Source: Clostridiales bacterium UBA7011 | GTDB lineage: Bacteria; Bacillota; Clostridia; Oscillospirales; Butyricicoccaceae | Direction: 5' to 3' | DNA length: 28,547 bases | NCBI GenBank assembly: GCA_002449635.1 | Contig: DJXF01000096.1 | Location: 1-28,547, forward strand | Shown: positions 6,310 through 15,549 of the stretch, one piece after another | How the letters are laid out: every line of letters begins with the position of its first letter | Position numbering within the stretch: the stretch's first letter is position 1 | Made by a program: the position numbers and the translations under genes | The notes under the pieces: generated by a model | Told to the model about the DNA's origin: nothing | What the model saw: the letters and a program-made list of their open reading frames with translations, nothing else | Database searches by the model: none

Positions 6310-7275
6310 ATGGAATTTCAGCATGTGTCGATTTTGCTCTCTGCCTGTCTCGACAGCCTGAATATCCGGCCGGACGGCATCTATGTGGATGCCACGCTGG
6401 GCGGAGCCGGACATTCGCTGCACATTGCACAGCGGCTGACAGATGGCGGCAGACTGATTGCGCTTGACCGCGACGACATGGCTTTGGAGCATGCCAAAGT
6501 GCGGCTTGCGGACGTGATGGACCGCGTTACGCTCGTCAAGAGCGACTTTCGCGCGCTCGATCAGGCGCTTGCGTCGTGCGGCGTGCATCAGGTCGACGGC
6601 ATTTTGTTCGATCTCGGCGTGTCATCTCCGCAGCTGGATATCGCGGAGCGCGGCTTTTCCTATATGCAGGAGGCGCGGCTGGATATGCGCATGGATCAGC
6701 AGCAGCAGCTGTCCGCCTATGAGGTGGTCAACCAGTGGGACCGCGCAGAGCTGCGCCGGATTCTGCGCGAATACGGTGAGGAGCGCTATGCGCCGCAGAT
6801 TGCCGCCGCAATCGACCGGGCACGGCAGCAGCAGCCGATTGAAACGACCACGCAGCTGGCCGATATCATCCGCAGCGCAATGCCGCCGGCGGCGCGCCGT
6901 GAAAAACAGCATCCCGCCAAACGCAGCTTTCAGGCGATTCGCATCGCGGTCAACGACGAATTGATGGCGGTGCAGGAGGCGATGGACCGCGCGATTGACG
7001 CACTGGCGCCCGGCGGGCGTCTGGCCGTCATCACATTCCACTCGCTGGAGGACCGTATTGTCAAAACGGCGTTTCGCAATGCAGCACAGGGGTGCATCTG
7101 TCCGAAGGATTTTCCGGTCTGCGTGTGCGGGCGAACCGCAAAAGTCAAGCTGGTGGCGCGAAAGCCAATTCTGCCGTCGAGCGAAGAAATCGCGCAAAAT
7201 CCCCGCGCAAGGAGCGCAAAACTGAGAGTATGTGAAAAATTGTCGGATGATAAAGGGAGAGCGGCTCGAAAATGA
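6310..7275 (+). CDS. rsmH: 16S rRNA (cytosine1402-N4)-methyltransferase RsmH (MraW)
   Basis: A 321-residue protein of normal family length. It methylates N4 of C1402 in the decoding centre of 16S rRNA. The SAM-binding motif (DATLGGAGHS, with GGAGHS at 31-36) and the family signature FHSLEDRIVK (243-252) are present, as is the C-terminal NPRARSAKLRV. The frame stays open far upstream through mraZ, but the ATG at 6310 follows GGAGGAG by 6 bases and gives the typical N-terminus MEFQHVSILL. It lies 17 bases after mraZ and overlaps ftsL by four bases (ATGA). Confidence 0.97.
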   Translation: MEFQHVSILLSACLDSLNIRPDGIYVDATLGGAGHSLHIAQRLTDGGRLIALDRDDMALEHAKVRLADVMDRVTLVKSDFRALDQALASCGVHQVDGILFDLGVSSPQLDIAERGFSYMQEARLDMRMDQQQQLSAYEVVNQWDRAELRRILREYGEERYAPQIAAAIDRARQQQPIETTTQLADIIRSAMPPAARREKQHPAKRSFQAIRIAVNDELMAVQEAMDRAIDALAPGGRLAVITFHSLEDRIVKTAFRNAAQGCICPKDFPVCVCGRTAKVKLVARKPILPSSEEIAQNPRARSAKLRVCEKLSDDKGRAARK

Positions 7276-7751
7276 GAGAGAATACCGGGCGCGGCACAGC
7301 CACCGCTGAGCACGCCGTTCAGCATAAAACAATAAGCAGCCGGGAGAAGCGCGAGCGCATGCGCTATCGGCGGAGCAGAATGAGAATCCATCAGCTTGTG
7401 GTCGGAGCGATTCTCGTGATTTTCGCCGGCGTTGCGATTGCGTCTGTGTCTTGCCATGTCCGCATGACCGAGCTGAGGGATCAGGTCGAGGCGGAACGGC
7501 AGCAGCTGCGGCAGCTGGAGAGCGAAGCGGTTTCGCTGAGCGCAAAAAAGGAAAACAACGTCGATCTCGGCGATGTGGAGGACTATGCAAAGAATGTCCT
7601 CGGGCTGGTCAAAATTGACCGCAGTCAGGAGGAATATCTTGAGCTGCAGAAGACCGATCAGGTCGAGGTCAACGAGGCATCGAGCGGAGTCAACAAGCTG
7701 GGCTCCAGATTTGTCAAGAGCTTCAACGCAATCCTGTCATTTTTGAAGTAA
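7272..7751 (+). CDS. ftsL: Cell division protein FtsL
   Basis: A 159-residue bitopic membrane protein. It has an Arg-rich cytoplasmic tail (residues 1-40), one membrane helix (about 41-62, QLVVGAILVIFAGVAIASVS) and an extracellular heptad-rich coiled coil (about 64-95). FtsL diverges quickly, so the call rests mainly on topology, size and its position between rsmH and the division PBP. It would form the FtsL-FtsB(DivIC)-FtsQ complex that activates FtsW and its partner PBP. The start overlaps the rsmH stop. The extracellular part after the coiled coil is rather long, with a final 40-residue segment ending in hydrophobic FNAILSFLK. Confidence 0.85.
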   Translation: MRENTGRGTATAEHAVQHKTISSREKRERMRYRRSRMRIHQLVVGAILVIFAGVAIASVSCHVRMTELRDQVEAERQQLRQLESEAVSLSAKKENNVDLGDVEDYAKNVLGLVKIDRSQEEYLELQKTDQVEVNEASSGVNKLGSRFVKSFNAILSFLK

Positions 7752-7780
7752 CAGAGCATACATATAAGGAAAAACAAGTG

Positions 7781-7818
7781 GGAGTGAGAAGTGTGAAAAC
7801 CTTCTGACTCCTGTTTTT
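7781..7818 (+). terminator. Terminator between ftsL and the PBP gene
   Basis: An 11-position stem with one central G-G mismatch (7781-7791 with 7801-7811) closes a 9-base loop and is followed by TGTTTTTT. It sits 30 bases after the ftsL stop and would cut the mraZ-rsmH-ftsL transcript from the rest of the cluster. Confidence 0.72.
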
Positions 7819-7831
7819 TGTCACAATGACG

Positions 7832-7860
7832 ATGAAATGACCGCTCGAATGTGATATAAT
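7832..7860 (+). promoter_or_regulatory. Extended -10 promoter of the PBP gene
   Basis: A perfect TATAAT (7855-7860) is preceded by TGA, giving the extended -10 form TGN-TATAAT. Seventeen bases upstream is a weak -35, ATGAAA (7832-7837). The site follows the ftsL terminator directly and lies about 42 bases before the PBP start, so it probably restarts transcription of the cluster. Confidence 0.68.
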
Positions 7861-7901
7861 AATTAGTATTCTGCTTGACACCATGATGGGAGAAGAAACG
7901 C

Positions 7902-10241
7902 ATGGCACAAAGACGCGTAAACAAGCCCAATAAAAGTATGAGAAAGCGGCTGTCGGGACTGATTCTGCTTGTTGCGGTGGCCGGATTTGCGGTGGTCGGC
8001 TTAAAGCTGTTCTATATGCAGATCGTCACCACCAATTTTTACCAGAGCAAGGCGGCCGAAAACCAGACCAAGGATCTGATTATCACACCGGCGCGCGGCA
8101 CAATTTATGACCGCAACATGACCCCGCTCGCGGTCAGTGCCACGACGCAGGAGATCAGCGTCGACCCGTCCGTCATTCGCGACCGCGGTCAGAAGTCTGC
8201 GCCGAAGAAGGAAACTGCCGACGGAAAGGAGCGGGAGCCTACCAGCGCGGAAAAGACCGCGGCGATGGAAGCATATCAGAAAAAGATTGCAGCGCTGCTG
8301 GCGGATAAGCTGCAGCTGGACTTTGATGAGACGCTGGAGAAAATTCAAAGGAACGTATCCTACGTCCGCATCGCGCGCCGCGTGGATACGGATATTGCCG
8401 ATGAGCTGATGCAGGAGCTGGACGAAAAAAAGCTGAACGGCGTGTACACAACGGCGGATTCCAAACGCTATTATCATTACGGAACCTTTGCCTCGCAGGT
8501 GCTCGGCTTCACAAACGATGACGGCGAGGGTCTGTACGGCATCGAACTGCAGTATAACGATGTGCTCAAGGGCATTGCGGGACGCGTGGTCAAGGCGACC
8601 AATGCGCTCGGCTCGGATATGCCGTACGATTACGAAAAATACGTCGAGGAGCAGGACGGCGACAGTGTGGTGCTGTCGATTGACAACGGCGTGGAGCACT
8701 ATCTGGAAAAGCATCTGGAGGAGGCGCGCGCGGACTATCAGGCGAAAAAGGGCGTTTGCGGCATTGTCATGGACATCAAGACGGGAGAAATTCTCGCCAT
8801 GTCCACCAAACCGGACTTCAACCTGAACGACCCGCGCACGATTCCCGAGGAATACACCTCGCTGCTCGCAGAGCTGAACAACCTCAGCGGTGACGCATAC
8901 AGCCAGAAATACAGCGAAATTCTGCTCCGGCTGTGGCGGAATAAGTCGATCAATGACACCTATGAGCCCGGCTCGACATTTAAGGTATTTACCGTTTCCT
9001 CCTCGCTTGAGACGGGCGTCGTCAAGGACAGCGACACCTTTGTCTGCGGCGGTTCCAAGGTTGTCAAGGACCGCACGATCAAGTGCTGGAAAACCACCGG
9101 TCACGGCGCGCAGTCGCTGGGAGAAACGCTGGAAAATTCGTGCAACGTCGCCATGATGAACATCAGTGCGATGCTCGGTACGGATATGTTCCGCAAGTTT
9201 TTTTCCGCATACGGCATGATGGAAAAGACCGGCATTGACCTGCCGGGCGAGGCGACCGGCATCTTTTTCGATGAAATGGGTGAGGTGGATCTGGCGACCG
9301 CATCGTTCGGTCAGAACTTCCAGGTCACCCCGCTGCAGGAGCTGTGCATGGTTGCGGCCGCCTGCAACGGAGGAAATCTGGTCACGCCGCACATCGCGAA
9401 GGAGATTGTCGATCTGCAGGGCGATGACACCTCGAAGGAAGGACAGCAGATTATTGTCAAGCAGACGATTGAGCCGGAGGTCAAGCGGCAGGTCATTTCG
9501 CGCGAGACGAGTGACCTGATCCGCGGTTATCTGCAGCACGTTGTTTCGCGCGGCACGGGACTCAATGCCTATGTCGCGGGATACCGCATCGGCGGAAAGA
9601 CGGCGACCAGCCAGAAGCAGCCGAAGAGCGACAATTCGCTGCGCATCGCGTCCTTTATCGGTGTTGCGCCGATGGACGATCCGCAGTATGCCGTTCTCGT
9701 GATGATTGATGAGCCGCAGAGCTCCATCAAGGGCGGCGGCGCACTTGCCGCGCCGGTCGTCGGGCGTATTTTTGAGGATATCCTGCCATATCTCGGCGTG
9801 GAGGCGGTCTATTCGGAGGACGAGACCGACCGGCAGGAGATCCCCGTGCCCGTGCTGACGGGAAAATCGCTCGAGGACGCGGAGGCAAAGCTGGAGGAGC
9901 TTGGGCTGAAGTACCGCGTTTCGGGTGACGGGGAGAAGGTGACCGACCAGATGCCGGTCGGCGGCATTGCGCTGCAGCCGGACAATCGGGTTGTCCTGTA
10001 CTGCGGGGAACGCAAGCCGCAGGATAAGGTTGAGGTTCCGAATGTCAGCGGCATGAGCCTCGCGGAGGCCCGCGCGCAGCTGGCGGATTACAGACTATAT
10101 ATGAAACAAAACGGAATTGCCGACTGGCGCATGACAAGTGCGTCGGTCGCCCTGACGCAGAGTCCGGCGGCAGGCAGCAAGGTTGCGCCCGGATCGGTGA
10201 TCACGGTAGCGTTTGGCAGCCGGGTGACCAGTCAGGAGTAA
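7902..10241 (+). CDS. Class B penicillin-binding protein with two PASTA domains (SpoVD/Pbp2x/FtsI family)
   Basis: A 779-residue septal or spore-cortex transpeptidase. A short cytoplasmic tail leads to one membrane helix (about 18-38), then the PBP dimerisation domain, the transpeptidase domain and two C-terminal PASTA domains (about 645-705 and 710-775). Active-site motifs are S358-TFK (nucleophile Ser358) and S413-C-N415. The third motif is K566-T-A, where most relatives have KTG. A charged insert rich in Lys and Glu lies at about 95-125. It cross-links peptidoglycan together with the SEDS protein FtsW encoded downstream. Whether it is the vegetative division PBP or the sporulation form (SpoVD) cannot be settled from this window. 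It starts a new transcription unit. Confidence 0.95.
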   Translation: MAQRRVNKPNKSMRKRLSGLILLVAVAGFAVVGLKLFYMQIVTTNFYQSKAAENQTKDLIITPARGTIYDRNMTPLAVSATTQEISVDPSVIRDRGQKSAPKKETADGKEREPTSAEKTAAMEAYQKKIAALLADKLQLDFDETLEKIQRNVSYVRIARRVDTDIADELMQELDEKKLNGVYTTADSKRYYHYGTFASQVLGFTNDDGEGLYGIELQYNDVLKGIAGRVVKATNALGSDMPYDYEKYVEEQDGDSVVLSIDNGVEHYLEKHLEEARADYQAKKGVCGIVMDIKTGEILAMSTKPDFNLNDPRTIPEEYTSLLAELNNLSGDAYSQKYSEILLRLWRNKSINDTYEPGSTFKVFTVSSSLETGVVKDSDTFVCGGSKVVKDRTIKCWKTTGHGAQSLGETLENSCNVAMMNISAMLGTDMFRKFFSAYGMMEKTGIDLPGEATGIFFDEMGEVDLATASFGQNFQVTPLQELCMVAAACNGGNLVTPHIAKEIVDLQGDDTSKEGQQIIVKQTIEPEVKRQVISRETSDLIRGYLQHVVSRGTGLNAYVAGYRIGGKTATSQKQPKSDNSLRIASFIGVAPMDDPQYAVLVMIDEPQSSIKGGGALAAPVVGRIFEDILPYLGVEAVYSEDETDRQEIPVPVLTGKSLEDAEAKLEELGLKYRVSGDGEKVTDQMPVGGIALQPDNRVVLYCGERKPQDKVEVPNVSGMSLAEARAQLADYRLYMKQNGIADWRMTSASVALTQSPAAGSKVAPGSVITVAFGSRVTSQE

Positions 10242-10258
10242 AAAGGAGGAAATTGCAA

Positions 10259-11707
10259 ATGGAGTTGAAGACAATTCTCGCCGGCGTGGAGGTTATGGAA
10301 CAGACCGCAGACGCCGCGTGCGAAATTGGTGAGCTGAAGTATGATTCCCGTGCGGTCGGACAGGGTGACGTGTTTGTCGCGATCACCGGCTTCGAGACGG
10401 ACGGTCATAAATATATCGGCAAGGCCGTCGAGCAGGGGGCAGCGGTCATTGTATGTGAGCGTGTGCCGGAGGACGGTCTCGCGGTTCCGTATGTGCGCGT
10501 TGCCTCGTCGCGCCGCGCACTCGCGCAGATGGCGGCAAATTATTTCGGTCATCCGGCGGACGACATGACGATGGTCGGCATTACCGGAACAAACGGCAAG
10601 ACCACAACGACCTATCTCATCAAGACCATTCTCGAGGCGCAGGGGCACAAGGTCGGCCTGATCGGCACCAATCAGAATATGATCGGCAGCGAGATTCTTC
10701 CGACCGAGCGCACGACGCCGGAATCGTTTGAGCTGCACCGCCTGTTTGCCCAGATGCGGGATGCGGGCTGCACGCATGTGCTGATGGAGGTTTCCTCCCA
10801 TTCGCTTGCCCTCGACCGCGTGTACGGCATTTCCTTTGCCGTCGGCGCGTTTACCAATCTGACGCAGGACCATCTCGACTTCCATAAGACGATGGAGGCG
10901 TACCGCGATGCAAAGGCGCTGCTGTTCCATCAGAGCAGGATCGGCGTCATGAATCGCGACGATGCGCACGGACGCGTCATTCTGGAGGAGCACGCCTGCC
11001 CGTTCCTCACCTACGGCGAGACCGAGGGCTGCGATCTGTGTGCGCAGGAAATCGAACTGCACGCGGACAGCATCTCCTTCACCTGTGCCGCAGACGGCGC
11101 ATTTGTTCCGGTTGTGCTGGGCATACCCGGCCAGTTTACCGTTTACAACGCGCTGTGCGCGCTTTCGTGTGCAAAGGCACTCGGCATTTCCGTGACAGAG
11201 GCGGCAGCGGCGCTTCGCGAGGCACACGGCGTCAAGGGACGTGTCGAGGTTGTGCCGACCGGAACGGACTATACGGTTTTGATTGATTACGCGCACTCGC
11301 CCGACGGCGTGGAAAATGTCCTGCGCGCGGCGCGCGGCTTCACGAAGGGGCGGCTGATCGGCCTGTTCGGCTGCGGCGGCGACCGCGACCGCACGAAACG
11401 CCCGAAGATGGGCGCGATTGCGGCAGAATTGTCCGACCTGTGCATTGTCACCTCGGATAATCCGCGCACGGAAAAGCCGGAGGCGATTATCGACGACATT
11501 CTCGAGGGCATGAAGGACACGGCGACGCCGTACGAGGTCATTGTCAGCCGGCCGGAGGCGATCTGGCATGCGCTGGATATCGCGCAGCCCGGCGACACGA
11601 TTGTGCTGATGGGCAAGGGACATGAGACCTATCAGGAAATCAATCATGTCAAGCATCATCTGGATGAGCGCGAGGTTGTCGCGGAATATTTTGAAAAGAA
11701 ACACTGA
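10259..11707 (+). CDS. murE: UDP-MurNAc-tripeptide synthetase MurE (meso-DAP type)
   Basis: A 482-residue Mur ligase that adds the third residue of the peptidoglycan stem peptide in the cytoplasm, using ATP. The P-loop GTNGKTTT is at 110-117, and HSLALDRVYG plus the NLTQDHLDFH stretch are typical. D400-N-P-R403 is the motif that selects meso-diaminopimelate, so the wall is predicted to be DAP-type rather than lysine-type. The ATG at 10259 is chosen because AGGAGG (10244-10249) lies 9 bases upstream; a TTG at 10253 is too close. The gene follows the PBP gene by 17 bases. Confidence 0.97.
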   Translation: MELKTILAGVEVMEQTADAACEIGELKYDSRAVGQGDVFVAITGFETDGHKYIGKAVEQGAAVIVCERVPEDGLAVPYVRVASSRRALAQMAANYFGHPADDMTMVGITGTNGKTTTTYLIKTILEAQGHKVGLIGTNQNMIGSEILPTERTTPESFELHRLFAQMRDAGCTHVLMEVSSHSLALDRVYGISFAVGAFTNLTQDHLDFHKTMEAYRDAKALLFHQSRIGVMNRDDAHGRVILEEHACPFLTYGETEGCDLCAQEIELHADSISFTCAADGAFVPVVLGIPGQFTVYNALCALSCAKALGISVTEAAAALREAHGVKGRVEVVPTGTDYTVLIDYAHSPDGVENVLRAARGFTKGRLIGLFGCGGDRDRTKRPKMGAIAAELSDLCIVTSDNPRTEKPEAIIDDILEGMKDTATPYEVIVSRPEAIWHALDIAQPGDTIVLMGKGHETYQEINHVKHHLDEREVVAEYFEKKH

Positions 11708-11751
11708 GACATAACCCGAAAAAAGGGGAGAAAGATAGGAGAATCTGCACT

Positions 11752-13110
11752 ATGAAGACGATAACGGCTGCGCAGGCGGCTGCATTTGCAGGCGGCGTGG
11801 TGGTCGGGGACGGGGACACGCCGCTGGGCGCTGTTTCCACCGACTCCCGTTCGATTCCGGCGGGCAGCCTGTTTATCCCGCTGCGCGGTGAACGGTTTGA
11901 CGGGCATGACTTTCTGGAAAAGGCGGTGGAGGCGCATGCTGCCGCCGTCATGTCTGAGCGCGATGTCGACCTTCCGGTTCCCGTGATTCGCGTGGACGAT
12001 ACACGCCGGGCGCTGCTCGCGCTTGCCGGCGGCTACCGCGGTCTGTTTGATCTTCCGCTCGTCGGCATCACCGGCTCGGTCGGCAAGACGACAACGAAGG
12101 AAATGACGGCGTCTGTGCTCGCGCAGAAATACCGCACGCTGTACACGCAGGGCAATCTGAACAATGAAATCGGTATGCCGCTGACGCTGTTCCGCATGGA
12201 TGCGGACACACAGGCGGCAGTCATCGAAATGGGAATGTCCGATTTCGGCGAAATTTCCCGCATGACGGCGCAGGCGCGTCCGACGATGGCGGTTATCACC
12301 AATATCGGCACAGCGCATATCGAGTTTCTCGGCTCGCGCGAGGGCATCCGCGATGCGAAGCTGGAAATTCTGGAGGGACTGCAGCAGGGGGGTACCGCCG
12401 TTTTGAATGGCGATGAGCCGCTGCTCTGGAACAAAAAAGGGGAAATTGGTGCCGGAACATGCTATTTCGGCATCGACAATCCGGAATGTGATGTGCGCGC
12501 GGAACATATTGTTTTGAAGGATGACAGCATCACGCTGACGATTGTCTATCCGGGCGGCAGCTTCCCGGCTGAGCTGGCAACCGCGGGACGGCACAATGTC
12601 TACAATGCGCTTGCGGCGGCGGCAGTCGGCCTGTCGCTCGGCCTGTCGCACGAACAGATTGCCGCCGGACTTCTGTCGTTTCACGACCTGCATCAGACGA
12701 TCACAAATGAAAACGGTATGGTCATCATAGATGCCTGCTACAATGCGAGTCCGGACGCGGTAGAGGCGTCGCTGGATGTGCTCAGCAGCCTGAAAATATC
12801 CGGCCGGCGGTTTGCCGTGCTGGGCGGCATGCGTGAGCTGGGTGCGTTTTCCGCGCAGGAGCACCGCCGATGCGGACGCCGTGCGGCGGCCTGCGTCGAT
12901 TTCCTGTATTGCTATGGAGACGGCGCGGAAGACTACTGTGCCGGCGCAGCTGAGGCGGGAATGCCGCGGGAGCACATGCAGGTATTTCCCTCGCACGAGG
13001 CACTTGCCGCTGCGCTGCGCCGCGAGGCGCGTGCAGGCGACGCGCTGCTGTTCAAGGGAAGCCGGTACTGGAAAATGGAAGAGGCTCTCAAGCTGTTTCG
13101 GGAAAAATAA
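11752..13110 (+). CDS. murF: UDP-MurNAc-tripeptide-D-alanyl-D-alanine ligase
   Basis: A 452-residue Mur ligase that attaches D-Ala-D-Ala to the tripeptide, the last cytoplasmic step before the lipid stage. It shows an N-terminal MurE/F-type UDP-binding domain (STDSRSIPAGSLFIPLRGERFDGHDF) and the ATP loop GSVGKTTTKE at 108-117. The GNLNNEIGMPLTL substrate loop is characteristic of MurF, and a C-terminal ligase domain ends in LLFKGSRYWKMEE. AGGAG precedes the ATG by about 10 bases. It follows murE by 44 bases with no terminator. Confidence 0.97.
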   Translation: MKTITAAQAAAFAGGVVVGDGDTPLGAVSTDSRSIPAGSLFIPLRGERFDGHDFLEKAVEAHAAAVMSERDVDLPVPVIRVDDTRRALLALAGGYRGLFDLPLVGITGSVGKTTTKEMTASVLAQKYRTLYTQGNLNNEIGMPLTLFRMDADTQAAVIEMGMSDFGEISRMTAQARPTMAVITNIGTAHIEFLGSREGIRDAKLEILEGLQQGGTAVLNGDEPLLWNKKGEIGAGTCYFGIDNPECDVRAEHIVLKDDSITLTIVYPGGSFPAELATAGRHNVYNALAAAAVGLSLGLSHEQIAAGLLSFHDLHQTITNENGMVIIDACYNASPDAVEASLDVLSSLKISGRRFAVLGGMRELGAFSAQEHRRCGRRAAACVDFLYCYGDGAEDYCAGAAEAGMPREHMQVFPSHEALAAALRREARAGDALLFKGSRYWKMEEALKLFREK

Positions 13111-13134
13111 AAAGGAAAGACAGGGATTTTGTAC

Positions 13135-14184
13135 ATGATTACCATCATTGCAGCATCGGTTATCGCAGCGTTTGTGATCACCGTGGCGATCGGACCGAGT
13201 CTGATTCGATACTTAAAGAAAATGAATTTCGGACAGAAAATTCTGTCCTATGTACCTGAGCACGCGGGAAAACAGAACACGCCGACAATGGGCGGATTTA
13301 TGTTTATTATCAGCATCACCGCCGTGGCAGTTGCGGCCAATCTGCTCATTCGTCCGTTTGGCGGCGTGCAGTCGTTCACGGTGCTTGTTCTGGCACTGTG
13401 CTATGGTGCGATCGGTTTTCTCGATGACCGCACGAAAATCCGCAAGGCGGAAAATGAGGGCCTGACCTCGGGACAGAAATTTGCACTGCAGCTCGTGCTG
13501 GCCCTGGTATTTCTGACCGTTCTGCACATGGGCGGCTATCTGCTGCCGAGCCTGTATATCCCGTTTGCCGGGGTGTCTATCGACATTCCGTGGCTGGTTT
13601 ATGTCGTCATCGCGGCGTTTATCATGGTCGGCTGCAACAATGCCGTCAATCTGACCGACGGCCTTGACGGTCTTGCAGCGGGCGTGACCCTGCCGGTCGC
13701 CGTATACTTTATCGTCATCGGCGCGGTTTCCGGCAATATGCCTGTTGTCGTCTTTGCCTCTGCATTGGCAGGCGGACTGGCGGGCTTTCTGGTTTTCAAC
13801 TTTCATCCGGCAAAGGTGTTTATGGGCGACACCGGCTCGCTGTTTCTCGGGGGAGCTGTCGCCGGTCTGGCATTTGCCTGCGACCAGCCGCTGATTCTTG
13901 TGCTTGTCGGTCTGATTTATGTGGTGGAGACCCTGTCCGATATTTTGCAGGTGAGCTATTTTAAAATGACAAAAAAACCGGTTCTGGATGAAAAAGGTCA
14001 GCCGGTGCGCGATAAAAACGGAAAGATCAGGATGGAGGGCAAACGCATCTTCCGCAAGGCGCCGATCCATCATCATTTCCAGCTGTGCGGCTGGAGCGAA
14101 AAGAAAATATTCTTTGTCTTTGTCGGTATCACCGCGCTGATGTGTGTTCTGGCATATTTCGGTGTTGCACCGCGCTATCGGTAA
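13135..14184 (+). CDS. mraY: Phospho-MurNAc-pentapeptide transferase MraY
   Basis: An integral membrane enzyme of about 349 residues with roughly ten membrane helices. It moves phospho-MurNAc-pentapeptide from UDP to undecaprenyl phosphate to make lipid I. Conserved loops are present: DDRTKI, NLTDGLDGLAAG with catalytic aspartates, FNFHPAKVFMGDTGSL, and the C-terminal RKAPIHHHFQ histidine loop. The ATG at 13135 is preferred, with AGGGA 8 bases upstream; a TTG two codons earlier is possible. It lies 24 bases after murF. The gene normally next in this cluster, murD, is missing. Confidence 0.97.
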   Translation: MITIIAASVIAAFVITVAIGPSLIRYLKKMNFGQKILSYVPEHAGKQNTPTMGGFMFIISITAVAVAANLLIRPFGGVQSFTVLVLALCYGAIGFLDDRTKIRKAENEGLTSGQKFALQLVLALVFLTVLHMGGYLLPSLYIPFAGVSIDIPWLVYVVIAAFIMVGCNNAVNLTDGLDGLAAGVTLPVAVYFIVIGAVSGNMPVVVFASALAGGLAGFLVFNFHPAKVFMGDTGSLFLGGAVAGLAFACDQPLILVLVGLIYVVETLSDILQVSYFKMTKKPVLDEKGQPVRDKNGKIRMEGKRIFRKAPIHHHFQLCGWSEKKIFFVFVGITALMCVLAYFGVAPRYR

Positions 14185-14235
14185 TCGACGAACAATCTGT
14201 ATGAATCTGCTGTGACGGGAAACGGAGGTGGTCTC

Positions 14236-15513
14236 TTGTCTGCAGCACCCAAGCAAAAACGCAAAAAGCCGGCGCGGCGCGGCCTGTTCCGCAGAGCAAA
14301 GCGGACGGAGGAAAAAAGGAGCAGTGCGGCACGTCCGGTCAGGCGGACGCAGACAGCGCAGAGGCGTGTGCCGCGCACAGCCGCAGAGCCGCGCACGACG
14401 CTTTATGCCGCCATACAGGAGCAGCGGGAGCGAAAAATGGATATTCCGCTGCTGCTCGTTACGATCATGCTGCTCATTGTCGGCCTGATTGCGCTGCTGT
14501 CCGCAAGCTATCCCAAAGGCTATTACGGCAGCAATACCGGACCGTTTTACTACTTTTTTCATCAGCTCGGATACGCGGCCGCCGGACTGGCGCTGATGTG
14601 GGGCGTATCCTGCTTTCCTTACAAAAAATACCGCAGATGGGCGTTCCTGTTTTATATTGTGTCGCTGATCCTGCTGGTTCTGGTGCTTTCCCCGCTGGGC
14701 AAATCGCTCAACAATGCGCGGCGCTGGCTGTTCGGCTTTCAGCCGTCCGAGCTGGCAAAGCTGGCGATTATTCTGCTGTTTGCCACCATGGCGAGCACAA
14801 AGCCGCAGACTGTCCGCAAATTCCGATGGCTGCTGGTCTATGCCCTGCTTGTCGGCGCGTATATCGTGCTTCTGGCGCTGGAGCCGCACATGTCCGCTTC
14901 GATGATCCTGCTGGTTGTAGGCTTCACGATCCTGTTTGTAGGCGGTATGCGCGTGCGGTTCCTGGTTCCCGTCGGGGCAGTCGGCGTTGTCATTGCCGTG
15001 ATCTCCTACTTTACATTCAACCATGTGCACCAGCGCGTCGACGTCTTTCTCAATCCGTTTCTGGATGCCAGGGGAAAGGGCTATCAGGCGGTACAGTCGC
15101 TCATTGCCATCGGTTCCGGCGGCATGTTCGGACTCGGTCTGGGGCAGAGCCGGCAGAAGTTCCTGTACCTCCCTGAGCCGATGAATGATTTTATCTTCTC
15201 GGTCATCTGTGAGGAGTTGGGCTTTGTCGGTGCAGCGCTCATTCTGATTCTGTTTGCGTACTTTGTATTCCGCGGCTTTTCCATTGCGCGCCGCGCATCC
15301 GATCGTTTCGGCTGCCTTTTGGCGACCGGCATCACGATGCAGCTCGCGTTTCAGATTCTGCTGAATCTGGCGGTTGTTTCGGGACTGTTTCCGGTCACCG
15401 GCGCGTCGCTCCCGCTGTTCAGCTATGGCGGCACGGCAATTGTCACACAGCTGATGGAAATCGGCATTCTGCTCAACATTTCCCGCAATATTCCGCCGTC
15501 ACGCAAGGAATGA
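14236..15513 (+). CDS. ftsW: SEDS-family peptidoglycan polymerase FtsW/SpoVE
   Basis: A polytopic SEDS glycosyltransferase that polymerises lipid II at the septum with its partner PBP. TTG at 14236 is chosen because GGAGGTG (14224-14230) lies 6 bases before it; an in-frame GTG at 14212 lacks such a site. The first 68 residues form an unusually long, very basic cytoplasmic tail (about 23 Lys or Arg) before the first membrane helix (near MDIPLLLVTIML). The core carries SEDS landmarks: NNARRW, FQPSELAKLA, GKGYQAVQSLIAIGSGG, and the terminal FPVTGASLPLFSYGG. It cannot be assigned to vegetative FtsW versus sporulation SpoVE from sequence alone. It follows mraY by 51 bases. Confidence 0.95.
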   Translation: MSAAPKQKRKKPARRGLFRRAKRTEEKRSSAARPVRRTQTAQRRVPRTAAEPRTTLYAAIQEQRERKMDIPLLLVTIMLLIVGLIALLSASYPKGYYGSNTGPFYYFFHQLGYAAAGLALMWGVSCFPYKKYRRWAFLFYIVSLILLVLVLSPLGKSLNNARRWLFGFQPSELAKLAIILLFATMASTKPQTVRKFRWLLVYALLVGAYIVLLALEPHMSASMILLVVGFTILFVGGMRVRFLVPVGAVGVVIAVISYFTFNHVHQRVDVFLNPFLDARGKGYQAVQSLIAIGSGGMFGLGLGQSRQKFLYLPEPMNDFIFSVICEELGFVGAALILILFAYFVFRGFSIARRASDRFGCLLATGITMQLAFQILLNLAVVSGLFPVTGASLPLFSYGGTAIVTQLMEIGILLNISRNIPPSRKE

Positions 15514-15549
15514 CGGCATTCTAACCTGACGAAAAGGGGTAATCTGGAT

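Noticed and set aside
8001..9539. Long open frames on the - strand opposite the PBP, uvrC, murF, mraY, glgB and other genes
   Set aside because: They are mirror images of GC-rich coding sequence, with no recognisable motifs, and lie opposite genes of certain identity.
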